Shown here in pieces: positions 6,319 through 12,688 of a stretch of DNA of 15,517 bases. Location: positions 1,656 to 17,172 of the forward strand of contig FR887357.1 in NCBI GenBank assembly GCA_000431795.1, read 5' to 3'. The translations under genes and the position numbers were made by a program. The notes below the pieces were generated by a model that had not been told where the DNA came from, ran no database searches, and saw only the letters and a list, made by a program, of their open reading frames with translations. This DNA comes from Clostridium sp. CAG:302 (GTDB taxonomy: Bacteria > Bacillota_I > Bacilli_A > RF39 > UBA660). Positions within the stretch are counted from its first letter, which is position 1; each line of letters opens with the position of its first letter.

Positions 6319-6807
6319 ATGAAGAAGTTAAATAGAAGAGGGTATATGACCGTAGAGATTATTATTGCTTCAGTGATTGCTTTTTCAATAGCATTCTTTT
6401 TGATGGAAATAACTATGAAACTAGTGGATGTTACTGATAATGAATATGCAGATACGAACTTTATGACTGATAAAGCACTTATTATAACTAATGTTAAAAA
6501 GTATGTTAAAGAATATTTAGATGATGTAAAACGTGATGGTGATCCTAGAGTAAATTTTACGTGTAGTAGAAATAAATGCACTGCCCAGTCTGAAAGTAAT
6601 GCTTATCTTGGCTTATATATACAAAATAATAGCATTATAGTTGAAAATAATGATGGCACTTTATATTCAAAAGAAGTTGACAGTAGGGTTAAAGTAAACT
6701 CTTTGACTGGTAGTAATAATGGAGATTATATTTATTTTCAGATAAAATGTACTAATATTTTTAGTGATGAAGATTATAATATAAATATTGTTATTTATAA
6801 TGGATAA
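6319..6807 (+). CDS. Type IV pilin-like / pseudopilin protein 2
   Basis: A 162-residue protein with a second prepilin-type leader: MKKLNRRG cleaved after G8, then YMTVEIIIASVIAFSIAFFLMEI with Glu at mature position 5. The C-terminal part has three cysteines (in FTCSRNKC and IKCTN) and ends in strand-rich sequence. Its ATG lies one base after the stop of pseudopilin 1, and the Shine-Dalgarno GGTGA is inside the last codons of that gene, so the two are translationally coupled. Probably a minor pilin working with protein 1; the prepilin peptidase must be elsewhere. Confidence 0.82.
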   Translation: MKKLNRRGYMTVEIIIASVIAFSIAFFLMEITMKLVDVTDNEYADTNFMTDKALIITNVKKYVKEYLDDVKRDGDPRVNFTCSRNKCTAQSESNAYLGLYIQNNSIIVENNDGTLYSKEVDSRVKVNSLTGSNNGDYIYFQIKCTNIFSDEDYNINIVIYNG

Positions 6808-6856
6808 TTCGACAAAATATTTAATTAAATAGGTATAAAATATTTTTGGTGATAAA

Positions 6857-7321
6857 ATGAAAAAGTTATTGAAGAAAATATTTTTACCTATTTTTTTGTC
6901 GGTGTTATGTGGGTTTTTATGTGGTAAGTTAATGTTTAGTATTTATGAGGATAAAGAGAAGAATATACTTACTTCGAATGTGATATATTTACTTGAAGAT
7001 ACTTCTTATAATGATTATAATACGATGAAGAGTAGTTTTGTTAGTAATAATTATATTTATTATGAAGAGAATGGTAAATATAATACAGTTATAGCTATGA
7101 CTAAGAATAGGGATAATATTGATAAGATAGAGAAGGCTTATAATAAAGATTTTAAGATAGTAGAGTATTTACTTAGTGATGATGAAATTAATAATAAACT
7201 TGATGAATATGATAAAAAAATAGGTAATACTAGTGATAATGATGAGATAAAACTACTAGTGGAAGAGTTAAATGGTATTTATAAGGGTAGGGATGATATA
7301 AAAATGGTTAAAATTAGTTGA
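6857..7321 (+). CDS. Small membrane-anchored protein, function unknown
   Basis: A 154-residue protein with a basic N-terminus (MKKLLKK), one hydrophobic helix (about residues 8-28, with two cysteines in LCGFLCGK) and an acidic, Asn-rich extracytoplasmic part. The segment GKYNTVIAMTKNRDNIDKIEKAY (about 73-95) looks like the beta-alpha start of a SPOR-type or similar small alpha/beta domain, but this is weak. GGTGAT stands six bases before the ATG. It lies 49 bases after pseudopilin 2, so it may belong to the pilus unit. It ends with TGA, the only TGA stop in the window, and that stop lies within the -35 box of the tRNA promoter. Confidence 0.7.
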   Translation: MKKLLKKIFLPIFLSVLCGFLCGKLMFSIYEDKEKNILTSNVIYLLEDTSYNDYNTMKSSFVSNNYIYYEENGKYNTVIAMTKNRDNIDKIEKAYNKDFKIVEYLLSDDEINNKLDEYDKKIGNTSDNDEIKLLVEELNGIYKGRDDIKMVKIS

Positions 7322-7346
7322 CAATTTTATAAAATTAATATAAAAT
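7318..7346 (+). promoter_or_regulatory. Promoter of tRNA-Ser
   Basis: TTGACA (7318-7323), 17 bases of spacer and TAAAAT (7341-7346). The predicted start near 7353 is about seven bases before the mature tRNA 5' end. The TGA stop of the upstream gene (7319-7321) is part of the -35 hexamer, a very tight packing of signals. Confidence 0.75.
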
Positions 7347-7359
7347 TATATTTAGCAAC

Positions 7360-7450
7360 GGAGTAGTACTCAAGAGGCTGAAGAGGCGCCCCTGCTAAGG
7401 GTGTAGAGTGGGAAACTGCTGCGAGAGTTCAAATCTCTCCTACTCCGCCA
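7360..7450 (+). tRNA. tRNA-Ser (anticodon GCU)
   Basis: A class II tRNA of 91 bases including an encoded CCA. The acceptor arms GGAGTAG (7360-7366) and CTACTCC (7440-7446) pair fully, with G as the discriminator base and CCA at 7448-7450. The anticodon loop CTGCTAA sits between CCC and GGG, giving anticodon GCT, which reads AGC and AGU serine codons. A long variable arm (about 7403-7422) and a T arm, GAGAGTTCAAATCTCTC, follow. Own promoter and own terminator. Confidence 0.95.
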
Positions 7451-7460
7451 TTATGAATAT

Positions 7461-7482
7461 AAAGTCCGTAAAGGGCTTTTTT
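7461..7482 (+). terminator. Terminator of tRNA-Ser
   Basis: AAAGTCC (7461-7467) pairs with GGGCTTT (7473-7479) with one G-U pair and a 5-base loop, leading into TTTTTT. It lies ten bases after the tRNA CCA end. Confidence 0.8.
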
Positions 7483-7506
7483 CTTGTTATATAGAGAGGT
7501 GATAAT

Positions 7507-9270
7507 ATGTTTAAGAAAGAACTTTCTTTAGTACCACATTTACCAGGTTGTTATCTTATGAGAAATAAGGATAATATTGTTATATATGTTGGTAAGAGTA
7601 AGAATTTGAAGAATAGACTTAGTTCATACTTTCAAAGAGAGCATACGGGTAAGACTATGATGTTAGTTAGAGAGATAGATCATTTTGAATATATTATTAC
7701 TAATACTGAGATGGAAAGCCTACTACTGGAAATTAATCTTATTAAGAAATATAATCCTAAGTATAATATTTTATATAGAGATGATAAGTCTTATCCATAT
7801 ATTGAACTTACTGATGAGAAAGTACCCACTCTTAAGATTACTAGGAGAATTAATGCTAAGAAGATTAAGAATAATTTATTTGGTCCTTATCCTAATGTAG
7901 GGGCGGCTAAAAGAGTAGTAGAAATACTTAATAGAATATATCCTCTTAGGAAGTGTAGAACTTATGAAAAGAGAGAGTGCTTATATTATCATATAGGAGA
8001 GTGTCTTGGGTACTGCGTGCATAATGTAGATGAAGATAAGATTAAAGAGATGAAGAGTGAGATTGTTTCTTTTTTGAATGGTAATACTAAAATATTAACT
8101 GATAGACTTAAAGAGAAGATGTATAGTTATTCTGAGAAGATGGATTATGAGAAGGCTATGGAATATAAAGAACTTCTTGATTATATTAATATTACTACTG
8201 AGAAACAAAAGGTTGATTTGGATAGTAAGGTTAATACTGATATAGTGGGTTATTATACTAAGGATAATTATATTAGTATTCAGATTCTTTTTGTTAGAGG
8301 AGGTAAACTTCTTGATAGAAATAGGGTTATATTTCCTATGGTAACTACTGAAGAAGAGGAATTATCTAATTATTTACTTGATTTTTATAGTAAGAATGTA
8401 TCGATACCTAAAGAGGTATTAACTCCTGATAATGTGGATAATGAAGCTTTTAGTGAGATATTTAATATTAAGTTTATTACTCCTGTTAAGGGAGAAAAGA
8501 AAAGAATATTAGAACTTGCTTATGATAATGCTAGAATATATTATGAAGAACAAATGACTTATATTAAGAGAGATGAAGATAAGATAGAGGATGCTCTTAA
8601 TGAGCTTAAGAGTAAACTTAAATTAGACAAAGTAGATAGAATTGAATTATTTGATAATTCTAATTTATTTGGTAGTTTTAATGTATCTGGTATGGTAGTG
8701 TTTATTATGGGTAAACCTTCTAAAAATGATTATCGTAAGTTTAAGATTACTAATGATAAGAATGATGATTATGGGACAATGAGAGAGGTTATTTATAGGA
8801 GATATTTTAGAGTACTTAAAGATAATCTTGAAAAACCTGATTTAATTATTGTAGATGGTGGTGTTGGTCAGATACATGTAGCTAGAGAAGTTATAGAGAG
8901 TCTTGGTCTTGGTATTCCAGTCGCAGGTCTTAAGAAAGATGATACGCATAGTACTAATATGTTATTAGGACTTGAACCTCTTACTGAGATTATGATTGAT
9001 AAGAGAAGTAATTTGTTTATGTTACTTACTAGGATGCAAGATGAGGTACATAATTTTACTATTAGTTATCATAAGAATATTAGAAGTAAAGGAGCACTAT
9101 CTAGTATACTTGATAATATTGATGGTATAGGAGAAGTTAGAAAGAATAAACTTCTTAAGAAATATAAAACTATTACTAAGATGAAAGAGGCTAGTACTGA
9201 AGAGTTAGAGGAGATACTTCCTCGTGATACTGCGGTTAAGTTTAAAGAGTTTTTGGATAGTTATGAGTAA
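7507..9270 (+). CDS. uvrC: UvrABC system protein C (excinuclease subunit)
   Basis: A 587-residue nuclease that makes both incisions around DNA damage after UvrA and UvrB loading. The N-terminal GIY-YIG domain appears as LPGCYLMRNKD...IYVGKSKNLKNRL (about 10-38). A four-cysteine group (C150, C158, C166, C170) fits the iron-sulfur site described for UvrC. A UvrB-binding UVR segment, YSEKMDYEKAMEYKELLDYI, lies near 207-226. The RNase H-like nuclease half contains FDNSNLFGSF and IIVDGGVGQ, and a helix-hairpin-helix tail has IDGIGEVRKNKLLKKY (about 538-553). The length is normal for the family. GAGGTGAT precedes the ATG. No clear promoter is visible between the tRNA terminator and the start. The stop is followed directly by repeat copy B, which replaces an ordinary terminator. 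Confidence 0.97.
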   Translation: MFKKELSLVPHLPGCYLMRNKDNIVIYVGKSKNLKNRLSSYFQREHTGKTMMLVREIDHFEYIITNTEMESLLLEINLIKKYNPKYNILYRDDKSYPYIELTDEKVPTLKITRRINAKKIKNNLFGPYPNVGAAKRVVEILNRIYPLRKCRTYEKRECLYYHIGECLGYCVHNVDEDKIKEMKSEIVSFLNGNTKILTDRLKEKMYSYSEKMDYEKAMEYKELLDYINITTEKQKVDLDSKVNTDIVGYYTKDNYISIQILFVRGGKLLDRNRVIFPMVTTEEEELSNYLLDFYSKNVSIPKEVLTPDNVDNEAFSEIFNIKFITPVKGEKKRILELAYDNARIYYEEQMTYIKRDEDKIEDALNELKSKLKLDKVDRIELFDNSNLFGSFNVSGMVVFIMGKPSKNDYRKFKITNDKNDDYGTMREVIYRRYFRVLKDNLEKPDLIIVDGGVGQIHVAREVIESLGLGIPVAGLKKDDTHSTNMLLGLEPLTEIMIDKRSNLFMLLTRMQDEVHNFTISYHKNIRSKGALSSILDNIDGIGEVRKNKLLKKYKTITKMKEASTEELEEILPRDTAVKFKEFLDSYE

Positions 9271-9352
9271 TCACTCTAAGCCGATGTCTTAGAGTGTCAT
9301 TTATAGCCTAAGGTCTATAAATGATATATCTACATATCTATTATATATAAGC
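9271..9352 (-). repeat. Two-hairpin intergenic repeat, copy B (inverted)
   Basis: Read on the minus strand it matches copies A and C: GCTTATATATAATAG box (9352-9338), hairpin 1 TCATTTATAG (plus 9297-9306) with CTATAAATGA (plus 9315-9324), 10 perfect pairs around loop ACCTTAGG, then hairpin 2 CACTCTAAG (plus 9272-9280) with CTTAGAGTG (plus 9288-9296), 9 perfect pairs. It begins on the base after the uvrC stop codon. In this place its palindromes could act as the uvrC transcript end or as a 3' stability structure, although no strong T tract follows. Confidence 0.8.
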
Positions 9353-9382
9353 TATACGTATATATTTAGAATTAAAAAGACA

Positions 9383-9427
9383 TATAAAGTTAGTTTTTGG
9401 AAAGAAAATGAGAAAAAATCTCTTAAA
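9383..9427 (+). repeat. 45-bp direct repeat, left copy
   Basis: This 45-base stretch, starting TATAAAGTTAGTTTTTGG and ending AAATCTCTTAAA, recurs at 10658-10702 with one mismatch (A at 9401, G at 10676). It holds a small hairpin, GAGA-AAAAA-TCTC. Both copies are followed by an ATTATTGAC string that forms a -35 box, after 18 bases here and directly in the right copy. The pair brackets the DUF3644/HEPN gene and the candidate small RNA. As A-rich DNA just upstream of a promoter it could also act as an UP element. Confidence 0.85.
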
Positions 9428-9445
9428 CCATTATATAAATAATTA

Positions 9446-9474
9446 TTGACTATCTTAATATGCTATGTTATATT
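9446..9474 (+). promoter_or_regulatory. Promoter of the DUF3644/HEPN gene
   Basis: TTGACT (9446-9451), 17 bases of spacer and TATATT (9469-9474). The predicted start is near 9481, which falls on the ATG chosen for the gene and rules out the upstream ATG at 9460. The -35 lies just after the left 45-bp repeat. Confidence 0.7.
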
Positions 9475-9480
9475 TTGTAT

Positions 9481-10464
9481 ATGAAAGATATGGGTGAGGT
9501 TTTGGAAAAAGAATTAATAGATAATCTTTTGAATAAGAGTGAAGAGGCTTTTTTGATGGCAATTGAGATATACAATAAGCCTACGATTAATTATAGATTG
9601 GAAGGATTTACTTTTTTTATATGTAATGCATGGGAATTACTGTTAAAGGCTAAAATATTAAATGATGAAAATAGTATTTATTTTTTTGATAAGCCTGATA
9701 GAACTATTTCTTTGTCTAATTGTATAAAAAATATTTTTACTAATGATAAGGATCCTGTGAGAAAAAATTTAGAAATAATGCTTGGTTTAAGAAATACGGC
9801 GACACATTTTATAATTAAGGAAATGGATTCTGTTTATTTACCTTTTATGCAAGCAAATGTATTAAATTATTCACAAAAATTGTTTACTTTTTTTAATAGA
9901 GATATTACTGAAAAAATAAACAGTTCATTTTTAACGCTTGTTATAAATAGCGAAGAAATGAGTGAAGAAGATATTTTGAGTAAATATGGTAAAAACATAT
10001 TTAATAAATATAATAAAATGAAAATTGATGCTCAAACTATAATTCAAAATAATCAAAATGAAAAGTTGGCAATAAGAATAGATTTAAATTTAAAGATAGT
10101 TAAAAATAGAGAAGATGCTCAAATACTTTTTGGAATCGCAAATGATGGTGAAGAAAATGTTAGAATTATAAAGGAACTTAAAGATACTAATTTAACTCAT
10201 TGCTATAATCAAAAAAGAGTTCGTGAAATTGTGTCTAGTAATTTGAAAAGAAAAGGAATTAACATTAAAATAAGTCAATATGATTTGAAAATAATATGTG
10301 ATAAGTTTGATTTGAAGTCTAATGAAAAATACTTCTATAAACATACTTTAACTAATAGTTGGGGGTGCAGTCAACATTTAGTAGATTTTGTTACTGAATT
10401 AATTTTAAAAGATAATAACATTATTTGCGAACTTAAAGAGGAATATAAGCAAAAGAAAATATAA
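9481..10464 (+). CDS. DUF3644 family protein with HEPN-type R-x4-H motif (putative defence or toxin RNase)
   Basis: A 327-residue soluble protein. Residues 14-60 match the DUF3644 signature as I know it: LLNKSEEAFLMAIEIYNKPTI, YRLEGFTFFICNAWELLLKA. Further on, LGLRNTATHF contains R104-N-x3-H109, the R-x4-6-H arrangement that forms the RNase site of HEPN proteins. The C-terminal half (about 150-327) is charged and unrecognised. DUF3644 proteins are patchily distributed and often found near defence genes; an RNA-cutting toxin role is inference. The start is uncertain: ATG 9481 coincides with the predicted transcript start (leaderless), and ATG 9490 and TTG 9502 (after GGTGAGG) are alternatives. 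It is framed by 45-bp direct repeats, together with a convergent small RNA, between conserved housekeeping genes, which suggests acquisition as a cassette. Confidence 0.75.
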   Translation: MKDMGEVLEKELIDNLLNKSEEAFLMAIEIYNKPTINYRLEGFTFFICNAWELLLKAKILNDENSIYFFDKPDRTISLSNCIKNIFTNDKDPVRKNLEIMLGLRNTATHFIIKEMDSVYLPFMQANVLNYSQKLFTFFNRDITEKINSSFLTLVINSEEMSEEDILSKYGKNIFNKYNKMKIDAQTIIQNNQNEKLAIRIDLNLKIVKNREDAQILFGIANDGEENVRIIKELKDTNLTHCYNQKRVREIVSSNLKRKGINIKISQYDLKIICDKFDLKSNEKYFYKHTLTNSWGCSQHLVDFVTELILKDNNIICELKEEYKQKKI

Positions 10465-10568
10465 AAAAAAAACTTACCCCAGGAGCAAAGGAATTCTAAA
10501 TATACGAATGTATATCTACTCTTATTCAAGAACCCAGCTTTAATCCTTCACAAGTAAGTTTTCTTTAC
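10463..10568 (-). ncRNA. Candidate small RNA, about 105 nt, convergent to the HEPN gene
   Basis: On the minus strand a strong promoter (10575-10603) leads into a transcript whose ends pair: AAAACTTAC (10562-10554) with GTAAGTTTT (10477-10469), running into ten T residues at 10472-10463. The interior can fold as a long rod: AGGA with TCCT, AAAG with CTTT, GGGTTCT with AGAATTC (two G-U pairs), and an apical hairpin, ATATAC-ATTC-GTATAT. It has no convincing reading frame. Its 3' T tract ends at the stop codon of the HEPN gene. I see no match to SRP RNA, 6S RNA, tmRNA or RNase P RNA. The same palindrome, read on plus (GTAAGTTTTCTTT), may end the HEPN transcript. An alternative is that it is only a bidirectional terminator. 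Confidence 0.6.
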
Positions 10569-10574
10569 AACAAT

Positions 10575-10603
10575 AATATATCAAAGATGTTTATTATTGT
10601 CAA
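10575..10603 (-). promoter_or_regulatory. Promoter of the candidate small RNA
   Basis: On the minus strand: TTGACA (10603-10598), 17 bases of spacer, TATATT (10580-10575), predicted start near 10568. This is among the best promoters in the window and has no coding region downstream before the T tract, which supports a non-coding transcript. Confidence 0.7.
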
Positions 10604-10657
10604 TTATATTTTATGTATAAATTGATAAAAGATGTAAGTAATTGAATAATATTATCT

Positions 10658-10702
10658 TATAAAGTTAGTTTTTGGGAAGAAAATGAGAAAAAATCTCTTA
10701 AA
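10658..10702 (+). repeat. 45-bp direct repeat, right copy
   Basis: Matches 9383-9427 at 44 of 45 positions. Here it directly abuts the ATTATTGACA of the rplM promoter, so this copy is probably the native upstream region of rplM and the left copy the duplicate. Recombination between the copies would delete the HEPN gene and small RNA (about 1.27 kb) and leave uvrC and rplM with one promoter region. Confidence 0.85.
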
Positions 10703-10705
10703 TTA

Positions 10706-10734
10706 TTGACAAAAGCATAAAATAATAGTAAAAT
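10706..10734 (+). promoter_or_regulatory. Promoter of the rplM-rpsI operon
   Basis: TTGACA (10706-10711), 17 bases of spacer, TAAAAT (10729-10734); predicted start near 10741. The near-consensus form fits a ribosomal protein operon. Confidence 0.8.
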
Positions 10735-10740
10735 CATAAT

Positions 10741-10823
10741 CGGTACATTTTGTTGGAGGGTATTAGGTATTGGGAACACTTAAGACCTGAAGATAACTTT
10801 TAAAAATATGAAGGAGAATAGAA
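10741..10823 (+). promoter_or_regulatory. Leader of rplM-rpsI, candidate L13-type autoregulatory leader
   Basis: About 80 untranslated bases between the promoter and rplM. Partial pairings are visible, for example TTAGGT (near 10762) with ACCTGAA (near 10785), and GT/AT-rich flanks that could close a larger stem. An L13 leader is known upstream of rplM in low-GC Firmicutes and binds ribosomal protein for feedback control; assignment here rests on position and length, since I could not confirm the consensus fold. AAGGAG (10811-10816) is the rplM ribosome site. Confidence 0.45.
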
Positions 10824-11267
10824 ATGAAAAGCACATTTATGCAAAGTAAAGAAACAGTTAACAGAACTTGGTATGTTATTGATGCTAAAGATATTCCTCT
10901 AGGAAGAGTTGCTAGTAAAGCTGCTGTTATATTAAGAGGAAAACACAAAGTAACATACACTCCTCATGTTGACTGTGGTGACTATGTTATCATTGTTAAT
11001 GCTGATAAAGTAGCTTTAACTGGTAACAAATTAGAGGATAAAATTTATTATGATCACTCTAGATATGTTGGTGGTCTAAGAGAAAGAACTGCTAAAGAAA
11101 TGAGAGCTAACTATCCAGTAGAGATGGTTGAAAGAGCAGTAAAAGGAATGCTTCCACATAATAGACTTGGAAGAGAAATGTATAAGAAATTATTTGTGTA
11201 TGCTGGTGAAGATCACAAACATGCTGCACAACAACCTAAAGTATTAGAAATGGGAGGTAACAAATAA
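10824..11267 (+). CDS. rplM: 50S ribosomal protein L13
   Basis: A 147-residue large-subunit protein, normal length. Clear L13 phrases are WYVIDAKDIPLGRVASKAA (about 13-31), ILRGKHKVTYTPHVDCGDYVIIVNADKVALTGNK and the MLPHNRLGREMYKKLFVYAGEDHKHAAQQP tail. It binds 23S rRNA early in 50S assembly. Codons ending in C (AAC, CAC, TAC, ATC) are more frequent than in neighbouring genes, as expected for high expression. Its TAA overlaps the rpsI ATG by one base. Confidence 0.98.
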   Translation: MKSTFMQSKETVNRTWYVIDAKDIPLGRVASKAAVILRGKHKVTYTPHVDCGDYVIIVNADKVALTGNKLEDKIYYDHSRYVGGLRERTAKEMRANYPVEMVERAVKGMLPHNRLGREMYKKLFVYAGEDHKHAAQQPKVLEMGGNK

Positions 11268-11686
11268 TGGCTAAAGAAAAGAGAAGTTTCTATGGAACTG
11301 GTAGAAGAAAAGGATCTGTAGCTAGAGTTACTTTAACTCCTGGTACTGGTAAGATTACTGTTAATGGTAGAGATGTTCAAGAATATATGCCTTATGAGGT
11401 ATTAGTAATGGATTTAAAACAACCATTAGTAGTAACTGGTAATGAAAATACTTTTGATGTTAATGCTGATGTTACTGGTGGTGGATTCTCAGGTCAAACT
11501 GGTGCTATCAGACTTGGTATTACTAGAGCATTACTTGTTTATGATGCTGGAAATGAAACTAATGAAGATTCATATAGAAAAATTCTTAAAGCTAATGGAT
11601 TTATAACTAGAGATCCAAGAGTTAAAGAAAGAAAGAAATATGGTCTTAAAGGTGCTAGAAGAGCTCCACAATTTAGTAAGAGATAA
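11267..11686 (+). CDS. rpsI: 30S ribosomal protein S9
   Basis: A 139-residue small-subunit protein. It has the S9 opening, SFYGTGRRKGSVARVTL, the central GGGFSGQTGAIRLGITRALL, and the basic tail KKYGLKGARRAPQFSKR, whose final Lys-Arg reaches the decoding region near the P-site tRNA. Its ATG overlaps the rplM stop (TAATG), so the two are translationally coupled in the usual L13-S9 operon. A terminator follows within seven bases. Confidence 0.98.
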   Translation: MAKEKRSFYGTGRRKGSVARVTLTPGTGKITVNGRDVQEYMPYEVLVMDLKQPLVVTGNENTFDVNADVTGGGFSGQTGAIRLGITRALLVYDAGNETNEDSYRKILKANGFITRDPRVKERKKYGLKGARRAPQFSKR

Positions 11687-11692
11687 TATATT

Positions 11693-11722
11693 AGAAGTTA
11701 CATTTATTGCAACTTCTTTTTT
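11693..11722 (+). terminator. Terminator of rplM-rpsI
   Basis: AGAAGTT (11693-11699) pairs with AACTTCT (11711-11717), extended by CA/TG across an A-C mismatch, and runs into TTTTTT. It is nearly identical in sequence to the terminator at 12688-12716. Confidence 0.85.
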
Positions 11723-11745
11723 AATGTTTAAAAAAATTATTTTTG

Positions 11746-11754
11746 TGATATAAT
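11746..11754 (+). promoter_or_regulatory. Extended -10 promoter of the 11774 gene
   Basis: A perfect TATAAT (11749-11754) preceded by TGA, an extended -10 element. The -35 is poor (TGTTTA at 11725-11730, 18-base spacer). The predicted start near 11761 falls on the AGGAG ribosome site, so the transcript would have almost no leader, and the in-frame ATG at 11753 would lie upstream of it. Confidence 0.6.
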
Positions 11755-11773
11755 GAATGTAGGAGATGATAGT

Positions 11774-12688
11774 ATGAATGATGAGAGAATGATTAAACTA
11801 CAACATTTTTTCTCTAATGATATTAGAATAAAAAAAGAAATTTATGATATGGCTCCGCAGGTACTTGGTGGTTATGTAGATGAAGAGTCAGTAAGTAAAT
11901 ATACTGATAAGTTAAATGATTCACTTATATATATATTTAGTGAATTAAAACGTATTACAATAGATATATTTGGTAAGGAATCTAATGTTTTTAATAGACT
12001 ATGTTATTTGGAACAAACCATAAAAAATAGTTTTTATAGTTGTGGACTAGATATAAATAAATTAAAATTATTTTATCAAAAATTTATAAGTAATATGGAA
12101 TCTAGATTTATTGATAGCGTTAAGAGTACTTGTAAAGGATATTATGCTCCTAATAAAATTAGTGCAGTTAACGAGGCTAATTCAATAAATGAATTTCTAC
12201 ATTTTATGCATTCTTATATTGTTAATAATAATAAAATTTTGAGATCGTTACCATTAATTAGTGAAAAGAAGAATGACTATGAATACTCTATAAGTCTAAG
12301 AGGAAATAGAAATCCAATATTCGAGCAATTATTTGTGATGTTTCCTTCTAGTTTGGACTGTGGGATTACTGATATGGTAATTATAGACGATAAAAAATTA
12401 ATAATTATGGTTAGAGATAGGGGACATGCTTTATCAATGGAAGTTTCACTTAATAATGATATAGCTAGAATTGAATATTTTATTCCTAAACTTTGTAATA
12501 TAGAAATGATTAATAGATTGCCTGGAGTTAATAAAGTTAATAAAGATAGTGTTGGAGCTACTGGTGTTATGGAAGTTAAAATAAGTGATTTACCTAAAAC
12601 ATTATTTAATTTTATATCAATGGTTCCTACTGATTTAGATATGTTTAATTATACTGATTTAGATATGTTTAATAGTTATAGAAGATAA
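11774..12688 (+). CDS. Hypothetical protein, family not recognised
   Basis: A 304-residue soluble protein with no signal peptide or membrane helix. The first 160 residues look mainly helical (SDNIRIKKEIYD-like amphipathic runs, LEQTIKNSFYSCGLDINKLKLFYQKF). The second half alternates strands (DMVIIDDKKLIIMVRDRGHALSMEVSLNNDIARIEYFIP). The C-terminus has an exact TDLDMFN repeat in tandem. ATG 11774 is chosen over ATG 11753 because AGGAG (11761-11765) precedes it and a TATAAT promoter ends at 11754. It stands alone: own promoter, and near-identical terminators before and after it. No function can be assigned. Confidence 0.75.
   Translation: MNDERMIKLQHFFSNDIRIKKEIYDMAPQVLGGYVDEESVSKYTDKLNDSLIYIFSELKRITIDIFGKESNVFNRLCYLEQTIKNSFYSCGLDINKLKLFYQKFISNMESRFIDSVKSTCKGYYAPNKISAVNEANSINEFLHFMHSYIVNNNKILRSLPLISEKKNDYEYSISLRGNRNPIFEQLFVMFPSSLDCGITDMVIIDDKKLIIMVRDRGHALSMEVSLNNDIARIEYFIPKLCNIEMINRLPGVNKVNKDSVGATGVMEVKISDLPKTLFNFISMVPTDLDMFNYTDLDMFNSYRR
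12629..12676 (+). repeat. 24-bp tandem duplication in coding sequence
   Basis: Two adjacent 24-base units (12629-12652 and 12653-12676) are identical over the first 21 bases (ACTGATTTAGATATGTTTAAT) apart from the last codon, TAT versus AGT, giving TDLDMFNY then TDLDMFNS. The near identity at DNA level points to a recent in-frame duplication just before the stop codon. Confidence 0.85.

Noticed and set aside
6808..6856. AAAATATTT inverted repeat before the 6857 gene as a terminator
   Set aside because: The stem is made only of A-T pairs with a 14-base loop and would be very weak; it may be chance in AT-rich DNA.
7319..7321. Mollicutes-type code in which TGA codes tryptophan
   Set aside because: Tryptophans in the conserved proteins are TGG, and the 6857 gene ends at this TGA just before a tRNA, so TGA acts as a stop.
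10463..10562. The HEPN gene and repeats as an insertion sequence
   Set aside because: There is no transposase, the flanking repeats are direct and not inverted, and no short target duplication is visible beyond the 45-mers.
10463..10568. Identification of the small RNA as 6S, SRP, tmRNA or RNase P RNA
   Set aside because: It is too short for 6S, tmRNA or RNase P RNA. The SRP apical loop motif with GGAAGCAGC is absent, and no conserved core of the others is visible.
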